Shown: piece by piece, positions 38,501 to 48,604 of the stretch
Layout of the letters: each line of letters begins with the position of its first letter
Numbering within the stretch: position 1 is the first letter of the stretch
From: Chlorokybus atmophyticus
Lineage: Eukaryota; Streptophyta; Chlorokybophyceae; Chlorokybales; Chlorokybaceae
NCBI GenBank assembly: GCA_009103225.1
Contig: RHPI01002069.1
Location: 1,069,854 to 1,133,853 of the forward strand
Reading direction: 5' to 3'
DNA: 64,000 bases
The notes under the pieces: model-generated
Databases searched by the model: none
What the model was told of the DNA's origin: nothing
Seen by the model: the letters and a program-made list of their open reading frames with translations, nothing else
Made by a program: the position numbers and the translations under genes

Positions 38501-39428
38501 CTCTGGAAAATCAAAATCCTGCACAGCCACACATCCACAAATCATCACCCTCTAACTCTGTTTCAGCGGACTTGCCAATGCTTCAGCGAACGAGCACGCA
38601 TACGTCAGGTTCATTACATGCAACACGCTGACCACTGTACAAGGTGCATGCGCTTGAGAACAACGCGAAGACAGTGCATGCATGTACTCACATGCAGGAT
38701 AGTATCCGTGCCGAACTCCTTGCGCCAGTTGACCATGTTGACAAACATGACTTCTGCCTTGTCCAAGTCAAAGGCGCGCGCGGCAAGGAAGCGTTTGAGA
38801 AGCGAGTCATCGTGTTCAGGTTTCAGTACGCCGGCAGCTTCAAGCCGCTTGCGCAAATCGCCGACCAACCTGCAAGGTGGTAGGCCGTGTGTTGTGACGA
38901 ACCAAGCACTCAACCATTGAAGTGCTTGCATGCATGCACACGGTGACAACCAAAACACTCGCCACATTGGCACGTGACAGCTGGGATCCTAAACTGGTGG
39001 AGTCCGTGTGCAAACAGGGCTCCCCTTGCAACCATAAGATGACATGCAAGTCAGCAGTAAGAGCTATGAAAACATGCATCCGCCACCGTTTCAGCAGTTG
39101 TGCGCAATAAGTACAAGACCCACTAATAACGCACCGGCTACCGCATGATACAATGCAATCTGACCTACAATCAACCCAGCGTGCTGTAATCCAAGTGTGC
39201 TGCAGTAACGAACTGGACAGTAACTGCACAGCCGGCATGACAAATGTGAGAAGTCGGTTTAACAATCGTCCAAATTGATACGGACCTTCCCAGATCCACT
39301 GAACCCTGAAGGCTGTTGCCGCTCCTGCGTCTTAGCCTTCCGCTGGCCGTTCTTATCAGGCCGGAGCTGGGCGTTGGGCTGGGCTCCGGGGTCGCCAGCC
39401 CACCAGCATAGTCTTCTAATCTGGACAT
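35573..39428 (-). CDS. Sec14-like phosphatidylinositol transfer protein (CRAL-TRIO) with C-terminal coiled coil
   Basis: Thirteen exons close in phase on the minus strand: 39428-39286, 38869-38692, 38518-38390, 38290-38150, 38056-37979, 37899-37748, 37641-37542, 37434-37159, 36940-36888, 36579-36429, 36354-36304, 35992-35971, 35670-35573 (523 aa). After a Ser/Arg-rich leader come the CRAL-TRIO N helices (LRKRLEAAGVLKPEHDD, LLKRFLAARAFDLDKAEVMF, NWRKEFGTDTIL). The lipid-binding lobe follows: LYPHGHHNTDKWGHPVYIEK, YILQVDADYYPE, the gate helix MFIINVPWTFKQVWSIVKPW, KIEVHGKDYKKALLEYVDE, then LPQFLGGTCVC and GPWRDFPKPWE. This is the plant Sec14-nodulin type arrangement. The C-terminal 200 residues are Pro/Gln-rich and then coiled coil (YQLQLQVDDVQKRLSVCEAK, VAQHEQQLIDLQ). 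The family exchanges phosphatidylinositol and phosphatidylcholine and primes PI 4-kinases. The small last exons are supported by phase only. Confidence 0.87.
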
Positions 39429-39610
39429 GGGAGCGGCCGACTGGGCCTACCACCACCGCGCCAGCAATAGTCTAAGTAGCAAGCTGGATGTGACAGCACC
39501 GGACCAAGCAGCTGGCGAACAACTATCACTGCACGACTACAGGGACAGGCAACAACCTGCAAACAACGTCACCTCCACCGCCACTGCCACCGCCACCGCC
39601 GCCACCACCC

Positions 39611-41590
39611 ACAGCCCTCCCGCAAACCTGCCAGCTACGACACTCCGTGCGCCAGACTAGACGCCCGCGTGCCCGCGGCGGCGGCGGCGGTGGGAACGGA
39701 GGAGGACTAGGAGCAGGTTGGGCTAAACGAGGCAGAAGCAGCACTGACGCTTACGCTTGCACACAGTGTTCTGCGGCCAGCTCTCTTTCCCGTTTGAAAC
39801 TCTGGGCCCGATATCAGTGCTGTGATCTGATCGATACGCGGGCCGCGTGAATTTCTCGTTGATGCGAGCTTTGCAAGTTGCAACTCGTCAACATAGAGTT
39901 GCTTGCCTGCTTGTGCTCTTATGCTTTGCATAGGGTAGAGTACCAGGGCCATTAGAGAACAAGCAGCACAGCACAGCACAAACTCCTCATTGAGGCAAGC
40001 TAGCACCAGCACAAGCATGTTGTTGGTCTTGCAATGCTATACCCTATCTGTGTGAGAGGCTCTTGCAAGCATTGCATGCAGCGACGTGCATGCCATGCGA
40101 GGTAAGTGTAGCCTCACACAGATAGGGTATAGCATTGCAAGACCTACAACATGCAAAGCACAAGAGCATAACAAGGCAAGCAGCTGTGTTCCGATGACAG
40201 CCAACATGCACACAACTCAACTATGGGCTGTGTGCGAATGATGTGACTGTGACAAAAAAAAGATAATGACTTCGAGCGGAGCAGGCGCTCAAGCAATCAA
40301 CAGATGGACAGAGTCAATGTGCCTTGCAATTTTTGAGTTGCAATATTTTTGGCAAGGATCATGCCATAAATTGGGGGTTAATTGACTTTAACAATAGTCA
40401 ATTGTTAAAGGTACCAACACATGTACGCTTGACAATGCGAACATACACGTTGATGCAATAACGGCACGAGGGTAGGCCCAACCCCGTTGAGCTATGAAGT
40501 GGTGGCCTTGCCCTATTTGCTTTGATGCTATGCAATGCAAGAGGGCTACAGAAACAAAAGACAAAGCCTGGAAGCAATTTACCTTGGTAAAGACTCAACA
40601 ATCCATACTGTAGTATATTATGTGATATGAGCATTAGCGGTTTCCTTGTGTATGCGCCACATGCTATGCATTTTTTTTTGGCATGATGGCTTGTTGTGTT
40701 CGCTATGGTGTACCATATCATGTTGTAGCACGTCATTACACATCGACGAATGTAGTTTATACTACTAGCCAATGGTCACAATGAACATTGAAAAATGTGA
40801 AAGGAGCCAGTTGTATATTTAGCAACGTAAAGTTTAGCCTACAGCCATTTCAATACAATCCCACATCACCTGGGCGGTTACATAAACAATTACCTGCGCA
40901 CGCTGCGAGTTAACCGATTGTGACAATTCAGGAGCAACATGTAGCCGTAGTAAGATCAAGTTCATGCATATGCAGCTGCCATTGTCTTTGCATGTGCATG
41001 TGTGTGCTTGCTTGACATGCGTTATTTCGGCTTGTAAGGTTGCGGAATGTGTGATTGTATGCTTCATGCACGCATGTCTAAGCGCGCAATCTTAATCCTT
41101 AAGTGACCAATTATTGTAAGCCAGAAACACACGTTTTACACATCTCATCCTTTATTAGCATTGATAAAACACGTTTTACACATTGCACGGTGCATACATT
41201 ATGAACACAATTAGGTACGCCTGCAAGCACGCAATGGCTGATTCACGCTGGATGCCTCACAATCAGAAGTCTCTTGCGTGCTTGCAAGTTGCTACACTTT
41301 TACTGCTTCCAGATATAATGTCAGTTCACAGTTGCTGCCGAGAGTCTTTCTTAACGCTCTCACACAAACAATGTGCAGTGGCATGTACAAACAATGATGA
41401 GTGGAATTGCCCATGCATATATGCTTGAGTATGGTATAAGGCACGGTACGCAAGAATGTCAATCCCACCCGCCCATCCACAGAACTCTCCATAATCATTA
41501 ACACACAAGCGGTCGCTATCAGTGCTGCTATCATATCTAGTTGCCCTGCTACTCTGTACACAACCAACACACAACCCAACATGCACACCC
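39611..41590. other. spacer with repeats upstream of the Sec14 gene
   Basis: Contains the promoter side of the Sec14 gene, a GGCGGCGGCGG tract near 39680, a long inverted repeat (40015-40154), and AT-rich sequence with the duplicated short motif ACACGTTTTACACAT near 41130 and 41168. No gene is supported. Confidence 0.5.
40015..40154. repeat. long near-perfect inverted repeat (hairpin), 42-bp arms
   Basis: Arm 40015-40056 and arm 40113-40154 are reverse complements with one mismatch (T versus T within TTGTTGGTC/GACCTACAA) and enclose a 56-bp loop. Less perfect complementarity continues outward (CTTGTGCTCTTATGC near 39909 against GCACAAGAGCATAAC near 40158). It could be a foldback element or a small-RNA hairpin precursor. 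Confidence 0.75.
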
Positions 41591-41597
41591 CGTCATG

Positions 41598-42225
41598 CTA
41601 AGCCAGCGCGGCGCCTGCCTCGGTAGTTGGAGGGCCTCGCGCCATGGGACCCCATCCCGGCACCGCGGCCACCGCCGCAGCTCCTAGCTCTAAGATTGCT
41701 ATCACCTGCGCACGCTGCAATGCGCATGCCACTAGCTGACGGCAAATGCGGATGAAGCCCTCTAGACGCCGTGGCTCCACCCCGCGCACTGCGGCGATGT
41801 GGCGCGTACACAAACGCACATGCTGGAAGTCCCCTCTCAGCGACCCCTGCGTCTCCATCGCGAGCGGGTAGAAGGTGTCTCTTGACAGGTGGTCTCCATA
41901 CTTGCAACGCTTGGCCGCTTCCGCCCGCGGCACGGCCGCACCGGCTCAATCCTTACACGTCGTGACCGCGACGTCCCTTAGCAACTTCCTGTGGCGGCCC
42001 GACTCGGATGCCACCAGGTCCAACCATCCATGCCCTGCACCTCTTCCGCGCGGATGGGCATGATCCCTGGATGCTCGCGGCTGACTACAAAACGCGCCTC
42101 CGTCAGCAAGTAAAACATCTCTTCACGCACCGCGTTGTGCATGGCGGTACGCCCTCGGCCCACGCATAACTGTATCACACACGGCAAGCGACACATCATC
42201 ATATACTTGACCACCGGGCTCAATC
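41598..42225 (-). pseudogene. decayed 3' fragment of a LINE-like retrotransposon (copy B)
   Basis: Minus-strand pieces read MHNAVREEMFYLLTEARFVV, SREHPGIMPIRAEE, then after a frame change RAEAAKRCKYGDHLSRDTFY, PLAMETQGSLRGDFQHVRLC, ACALQRAQVIAILELG and AAAVAAVPGWGP. The EAAKRxKYGD...FxPLAxETxG block is characteristic of the segment that follows the reverse transcriptase in many plant and algal LINE-type elements. It parallels copy A at 19024-19643 block by block. The frames are broken, so this is a relic. Confidence 0.55.
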
Positions 42226-42746
42226 ACTACATCTAACTCAGTATTCACTGCCTACAACCGATTAATCATGCAAGCATGTATATAAAGCAGCGTCACCTGC
42301 ACAGCACCTGTGGGTAGTGCCAATCCGCAGCAGTAGTAGTGACAGTAGCAGCAGCGGCAATCGACCATGACTCCCTGTCCCTCGCCGCCGCCGCTTATTG
42401 TGCAATTGCCTGCAACGCACTGCCAATTCTACGATCGCCGTTGCACGGCTTTGCTGTGTGTTAGGGTTAGGTATACGGCATGCACACAACACGCCACTCA
42501 TCACACTCCCTCCGCAGCCGAGGTTATCCCTATGGCCGTGTGTGTTGCACCTTGTACATAGCACTCACGCTGGGTGCAGATATTGAAATCGCAACACTTC
42601 ACCTCCAGGCTGGAGGCGAGATCATTGTCAGCATGTTGATACCAACGAACATGTTGTGATTACAAGACGCCCGGCTGTGCATCTAGGTTCCATAAATGCG
42701 GTATTAGAGTATGGCAAGCCCAGTCAACTACAAGAATCATTCAGCA
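42226..42746. other. spacer
   Basis: 3' side of the PELP1 gene. TTAGGGTTAGG near 42460 is a short telomere-like motif. No gene is seen. Confidence 0.45.
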
Positions 42747-45700
42747 TCATGAAGTCATCTCATCATCCTCCTCATCATCCGGTGGTGCCATGACGATGGC
42801 TGGCATAGGCCCTTCAGAGTCCTCATCAGACTCATTAAATTTGGCAGCTGCAGGTCGCATCGGTTGAAGCAGGCTTTCGCAATGGGAGGGCTGCTGCGTT
42901 GACAGAAGTGCAGGCTCTGGGAGTGCTCGGGCAGTAGCAGCAGTTGTTCTACTATTCACTTGAGGCGGCTGAGCTTCAGCAGCTTGCCTAAGTACACGAT
43001 CGGCTGCGGCGTTTTCAGCGCCTGGTGCTTGTGCGTGCTTTGCAGGAACAGTGGCATCTTGCTGGTTGCGTGAAGTCTCCGCAGCTGCACCGCGCAGCTG
43101 CAGCTGCTGGGCGGGTGAAGAAGGCCTGGACTCTTCATGTGGATACACAGCCAGAGTGTTGTTTGCCTGATGCTCACTGCCACGGCTTGGGCTTGACAGA
43201 GCTTCTTGCACCCTCTCTGCATGTGGCTGCAAAGACAGCTCCACATCCTTCCATGGATCACTACGACCATGCGCTGATGCAGCACTGTCGGCGTGCAATG
43301 GTGCCAGTGCGGGTGAGTGTGGATGCAGCAGGGCTTCGCAAGCCAGCAGCGCATTGGTGCAAACCTCTTGCATGCCTGGCACGCCACTGTTTCTGCCTGC
43401 ATGGCATATAAATCACGATGCATCAGGACAACTGCGCACGACAGCTGGTGCTGTGTGCTGGCAATTGCCGATACAAGCTGCAAGCTGGGAGGATGCCATA
43501 GCTGGCAGTGTGCAAACCTTGGCGAAAAAGTTTGAGTGCCTGAGGCAGATGCTGAGCGCGATGCGGGCGTGGTGACAGTATGGATGCCAATAGAGCTTTG
43601 TGTGCAGCAATGCAGTAAGCCACCTGCCAAAAGTATACAAGCATTGGCCTCAACTTGCTTGTCTAGCATTGCTCTATCAGAGCAATGCTAGACATTTGTG
43701 TGCTGGTAGTGTAAACGCTTTGCAAAATGACGCCCATGACCAAAGTCTGAGATGAGGTCATTAAACATTTATCTGTGTATACAACAGACTGCTGCAACTT
43801 GTACCTGCAACTTGTACTGCTGCAACTTGTACCTGCAGACTAGTGCGCTGTGCGTGCCTTGTGCCGGTAGAACTGTTGACATCCCTGCTTGCAAGGCGTG
43901 TAGACTCATATACTGCCTTGTCAATGTCAGTTCGGGCGCACTGTGGAATGAATGTGCCACCCTGCAGGTGCAAACCAACAATTTTCTCATGCTAGCATGT
44001 TGGGCAGCGGGACTTTACAAGTAATGAGGAGAAGGTGTGGGTTGGGCACCTGGACAAGCTCATTTTCTTACCGCTGCCAACATAGCTGCGAGTGCATTGA
44101 GCACACTTGTACGCAACTGCAGCGCAGCCAACGCAGAGCCGCCAGAATCAGTGGTGGGTGTCACAACACCGAGTACGCCATCCTGGGCAAAGTCTGCCAG
44201 CTCTTCAGCATTGACAATCGCAGCCTTCTGATCGTACTGCGGGTTGCCGCTCTTGCCCTTCTTCCTTTTCTTGCCGGTTTGCTGAATGATAGGAGGGATA
44301 ACAGACTGTTTCATGTCGCTGAGCGTGTTCAGGTCCTCTATGGCATATGGAGCTAGTGAAGGTGACATTAGCGTGCTGAAACCTAAACACAAGCAGCCAA
44401 AATGTGTCACACTTCAGTGCAAATTACAACATGCTGCATGCGTCAATACCAGAGTACATAACAGACACAGTGCCAATGCAGCCTCACCTGCACCCAGCAT
44501 GTAAAAGCAGTTTGTGCACACGTCATACAACTGCGAGCGCACGGACATGCAGCTGATAGACTTGCGTGTCTGTGGTGAAGAACCCAAGCGCAGACTGTAT
44601 TCCAAGACGCGTGCCAACTGCGCAGCATGAACGACCATCTGCCTGCGAGAACTTTTGCTTAACCATTGCTTGACAACACAGCTGTAGTAACAAAAAGCAT
44701 ATGCTGCAAAAGTCATCTGGGCAAGGTAACAAACAATCAGCATGCTGCCCAACAACATGTGATTGCACCTGCGTGAGGCCAGTAACAGCGCTTGCAACAG
44801 TTGCAGGCTAAGTTGCTGCAGCTTTGGAAGCAAACCAACAGCCACCAGACGCTGAGTTGATGTAGGAGCAATCCGAGCTGTTGAGGGACGTTGGCCATCA
44901 ATGGCCAGGGCTCGTGCAGCCAATGCAAGAGTTGGCCCAACAGCAACAGGTACAGCGTTTGGATATGGAGAGGTCAACAGCTGTCGGAGACTAGATGCAA
45001 AGGCTGTAAATTGCAAAAGGAAATGCTGCTCAAAGTCCGCGGACAACACCTGCACAAGTTGATCCTTCGACAGTATAACTTGCAGCAAACCTGAACATAC
45101 TTGAGTTACGTGCCATAGCATTGCCCAAGGCAGTGCTGCGACAGAATAACACCGCTATGCATAGTGATGACAACATGGAGTCACCTGTGGCGGCTCAATC
45201 CACGGCTCTGCAGGTTCAACACCAGCTGGATTGAGTGTAGACGCTGCATACGCGGACTGCACAGGATCCTCCAAGCCAGCAAACGCCACATCTAAAAGGG
45301 CGTTGCACGTTACAAGAGTTTTACGCGAACAGGCGCTCCAGGCTCCGCTGTCGCCGCTGATTTGCGGCAGGCGCGCAAGAAGCTCGCCACACAGTGCTGC
45401 CATCGGACGGCTGTGTGTGCCTGCTAGCTCTTGCACCAGCAGTGACTCCAGTGCAGACACATGCCACTTCCATGCACCCGGTTGCGCGTCAATCGCAGCT
45501 TGCAGCAACAACAAGGCATCATGCGTCACCTGTGAATGGTAACAACGTTAGCAGTCTGCACAATATGACACAGTTTCTTCAGCTGTAGGACGTATCTGCT
45601 GTCCTGAACTTACGCCTCCTGCCTTGTTGTCCTCCCTCAGCAGCTGAAGCAGTGCAGGGACAAGCTTGCCGACTGCGGCATTGCCCTCGCGCCGGATGCC

Positions 45701-46978
45701 TGGCATGTCCTGAAGGCTTGCTAGGCGTTGCAGCAGCTGGACTGCAGCTTTGCAAGCAGCTTGGCGCACAAACGCTGGCTCGGTCGGCTTCAGAAGTGGG
45801 AGGAGGTTGTTGAGCCATGTAGCGAACGATGTAGCAAACGATCGCCAGCTTGATTGATAGCATGCGACCCCTGGCAGGCAGGTGCCTTTTAAATATAATG
45901 TCCGGGCACGGACAACAATGTTAATGTTCTCAAGGTCACGACAATGACGTCCTTGTCGATTATGTAACGACTGACGTGCTGGTGCAACCAATGCTGTGTA
46001 ACAACAGTCATCGCGGGTCGTGCGTACGGTGCCCACTGGCGTAGGCAGTTACGACTCAAGACACAACGGCGACCTACAACAAAAACAATGCATCAAACAG
46101 AACTGCATACTCCTGACCACCATCATGCTGACTTTGTACGCGCGGCATGCGTACTTGGACTACTTATTGGCATTGCCTTCAGTCATATGTCAGACAGCTG
46201 ACGAGGTAATGTAGAAGCATCATCAAGCTCAAAGGGACTTGCCAGCAATAGCGCGTCTAACTAAGCCCAAGTCAGACGCGCTATTGCTCAGCCACCAATG
46301 ATCAACATTGATCAACACTTGACCATGCAAAGCAGATAGTCCTTGTCGGCTATGTAGGGATTCTGACATAGCTTTTCAGCCTAGCCACCTTAATAAGCCA
46401 TGCAAGGTCATCAGGTTTCCACATGCATGCTGCATCATTTTGGGTCATGCCGGACATATGAGTGCGTCCGGCATGACCCAACTTGATGCACTCCTGCATG
46501 CATGTGTCAAATTTGGGTCATGCCGGACGCATGGGTGCGTCCGGCATGACCCAATATCATAATCCAACAGGTTGGGTTCCCACATGCAGAAGTCCGGACT
46601 CACCCATGCGTCCGGAGACATGGATGAGTCCGGACTTCTGCACGCAGTTGCAGATGGGTGCGCCCGCAAACAAGCATACTTGCCTGTGACCGCCGCCAGC
46701 GCCCAGTGGTTTTCGGCAGACTCGCCTGCGGAGAACCTCTTGAGCACAACCTCCCAAGCATCAACGGCGCTTTGACCGCTGACTGCTTGATCGTGCAGCA
46801 AGTGGTGGTCGTGCACAGCAGAAGCCAATGCGGCGACAGCACCAGGGGAGATCTGTGCCTGCTTGCCATCACTTGGCAGGCGAGCAGCTACCAGCTCACG
46901 GAGCAGCTGGGGCCTAATAGCATCGTCAAAGACACTCAACGTCTGACGATCCGTCCCGCTCATACCCTCTACGTACAC
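42747..46978 (-). CDS. PELP1/Rix1-type ribosome biogenesis protein
   Basis: Nine exons close in phase on the minus strand: 46978-46684, 45870-45614, 45529-45185, 45049-44769, 44642-44488, 44382-44072, 43961-43833, 43623-43518, 43375-42747 (835 aa; a second Met at 46963 gives 830). The N-terminal half is an alpha-helical RIX1 repeat region (LLRELVAARLPSDGKQAQIS, WLNNLLPLLKPTEPAFVRQA, ACKAAVQLLQRLASLQ, ALCGELLARLPQISGD). The middle contains a basic GKKRKKGKSG stretch. PELP1-like landmarks follow: GGTFIPQCARTDIDKAVYES, HKALLASILSPRPHRAQHLP and EVCTNALLACEALLHPHSP. The tail is Pro/Gln-rich and ends in an acidic ESDEDSEG...DDEEDDEMTS. The family acts in the Rix1 complex (with TEX10/Ipi1 and WDR18/Ipi3) on late nucleolar/nucleoplasmic 60S precursors. 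Intron 1 starts with GC (AG|GCAAGT), a rare donor class. The 45049 acceptor is one of two in-phase options. Confidence 0.85.
43661..43693. repeat. perfect 15-bp hairpin in a PELP1 intron
   Basis: GTCTAGCATTGCTCT and AGAGCAATGCTAGAC flank a 3-base loop. It lies in the intron between the exons at 43961-43833 and 43623-43518. Confidence 0.75.
46244..46288. repeat. perfect 15-bp inverted repeat in PELP1 intron 1
   Basis: AGCAATAGCGCGTCT at 46244-46258 pairs with AGACGCGCTATTGCT at 46274-46288 around a 15-base loop. Confidence 0.75.
46441..46642. repeat. cluster of three related hairpins in PELP1 intron 1
   Basis: Hairpin 1 pairs 46441-46455 with 46466-46480 (TGGGTCATGCCGGAC). Hairpin 2 pairs 46513-46531 with 46536-46554 (TTGGGTCATGCCGGACGCA). 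Hairpin 3 pairs 46585-46602 with 46625-46642 (TGCAGAAGTCCGGACTCA). All stems are perfect, and the loops share a CATGxGTGCGTCCGG-like theme. The first two share their stem sequence, so they arose by duplication. Confidence 0.8.
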
Positions 46979-47116
46979 CTATCTAAGCAGCGACACCGCC
47001 CCTGCCGCCGCCGCCGCTGGACCATTAAGCGCATCGCAAAACGCTTGGAGAGATTTGGAACCGGATTGGGACAGTCGACATGCAGCCGGATTCATGGAAC
47101 GGGAAGAGCCGACGCA

Positions 47117-47125
47117 TTAGGGTTT
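47117..47125 (-). promoter_or_regulatory. telo-box in the PELP1/gamma-CAL divergent promoter
   Basis: TTAGGGTTT on the plus strand is AAACCCTAA on the minus strand, about 140-150 bp upstream of the PELP1 start and in its orientation. In plants this element is enriched in promoters of ribosomal-protein and ribosome-biogenesis genes, which fits PELP1. Motif evidence only. Confidence 0.4.
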
Positions 47126-47269
47126 TTGAAGCTAACCCGCTAGCCAAGTGGACGGCATCGGCGGTGGTGTGGGGTGGCGTTGGCGGCAATCAGGTCGGCC
47201 GCATGACGAGGCTGACAATGTGAGGGAAGCAGGCGTCCTGGTTGACTGTCTTTTCTCGCTTCTCGTCCC

Positions 47270-48604
47270 ATGGCACTCAGACGGCGTCTGCTGGCTGTGG
47301 CTGCGCAGGCAGCCACATCCAGCTTTGGCTCCGTCGCCGCTGTCGCCGCCCCCGCCGCTGCTCCCCTCTCCCGCGTTGCTGCGTTACAAGCCCAAGCAGC
47401 TGCAGCTGTTGCTCCAGCCCTGAATGTTAGGAGGCCCTATGCTACTACGGCTGCGGCGCAGGATCCACTGCCCCCGCAGCACCGGAATGTTATGATTTTG
47501 GAGAACCGTGTTCCTTTGGTTGCACCCGACGCATGGGTGAGTGGTGGTTGTAAAACACTTCAGCAATCAGTAGTTTGTCGATCAGCAGTGAGATGGAACT
47601 TCGTTGCATGTGCATGTACTGTAGTTGTGTCATGCGAGTTGGAGCTCAATAGTAACAATCTGCAACGTATGTTTGAACTGCTCTCATTTCAATGACTTTA
47701 TGGTCTGATATCTATGCATTTGCGCAGATTGCGCCAAACGCTACAGTTGTTGGCGATGTGGACGTGTACGACCGCTCCACCATCTGGTATGGAGCTGTGC
47801 TGAGGGGTGACTTGAACCACATTCATGTGGGCGGCTTTTCATCCATTCTCGAGCGCGTCATGGTGCATGCGGCGGAGTCCAACCCCACCGGCTTGTCTGC
47901 CGCAACCTCAATTGGCAACTATGTGACCATCGGTGCACGATCAGTCCTGCGCTCAGTAGACATTGGCAATGAGGTAGGCAGTGTGTTTGATGCTGTGTTC
48001 ACTCCGTTTGCCAGAAGTAGCACCCTTTGGTTGATTGTTAAGGGGTATCCTGTTAACCAGCAACAAATCACATGCATTTTTGGATGCAAGTTGTGCATGT
48101 CAGCTCAACCTTCAAATCCACGCAAATCGCTTGCAGTCATCACATCGCGTGCCCTCGTCACACCTTTGCACCTACATGTGTCGTTGTTGTGTGCGGTGTT
48201 GAGACAGCATTTTCACTTGGTCTGCAACAGGTCATTGTTGGCGCTGGCTCTATCGTCATGGAAGGTGTGATCATTGAATCACAAAGCGTGTTGGCGGCTG
48301 GCACAGTTGTTCCTCCAGGCCGCTTGATCCCGAGTGGCCAGCTTTGGGCTGGCAATCCTGCGAGGTATTGAAAAGCACGTTTATCTGGTGTGTTACAGTT
48401 GCAACTTCACATCTAGAAGTTTAATGCTAGATGCTTCTTGCCAGGTATGTCCGTGACCTGACCTATGACGAGAAGGCCGAGATTATCGACATAGCTGAGT
48501 CGCTTTCGCGAGTAGCAGTCCAGCACTGGTCAGAGTTTCTGCCGTACAGCTTCGCATACATACAGGCAGAAGCGTTGCGAAAAGCGCTTGCCCCGATGGC
48601 TTGA
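47270..48604 (+). CDS. gamma-carbonic-anhydrase-like (gamma-CAL) subunit of mitochondrial complex I
   Basis: Four exons close in phase: 47270-47536, 47728-47973, 48231-48364, 48445-48604 (268 aa). The N-terminus is a mitochondrial presequence: MALRRRLLAVAAQAATSSFG, Ala/Arg-rich without acids, ending near RRPYATT. A left-handed beta-helix of hexapeptide repeats follows: IAPNATVVGDVDVYDRSTIW, YGAVLRGDLNHIHVG, VMVHAAESNPTGLSAAT, IGNYVTIGARSVLRSVDIG, IVGAGSIVMEGVIIESQSVL. The C-terminal helix begins YVRDLTYDEKAEIIDI and holds EFLPYSFAYIQAE. Of the three zinc-binding His of gamma-CA, only the one in VMVHAA is kept; the pair in the HxxxxH turn is replaced by ARSVLRS. That is the plant gamma-CAL pattern, implying no carbonic anhydrase activity. 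In plants and algae gamma-CA/gamma-CAL trimers form the matrix-facing spherical domain of complex I. Confidence 0.92.
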
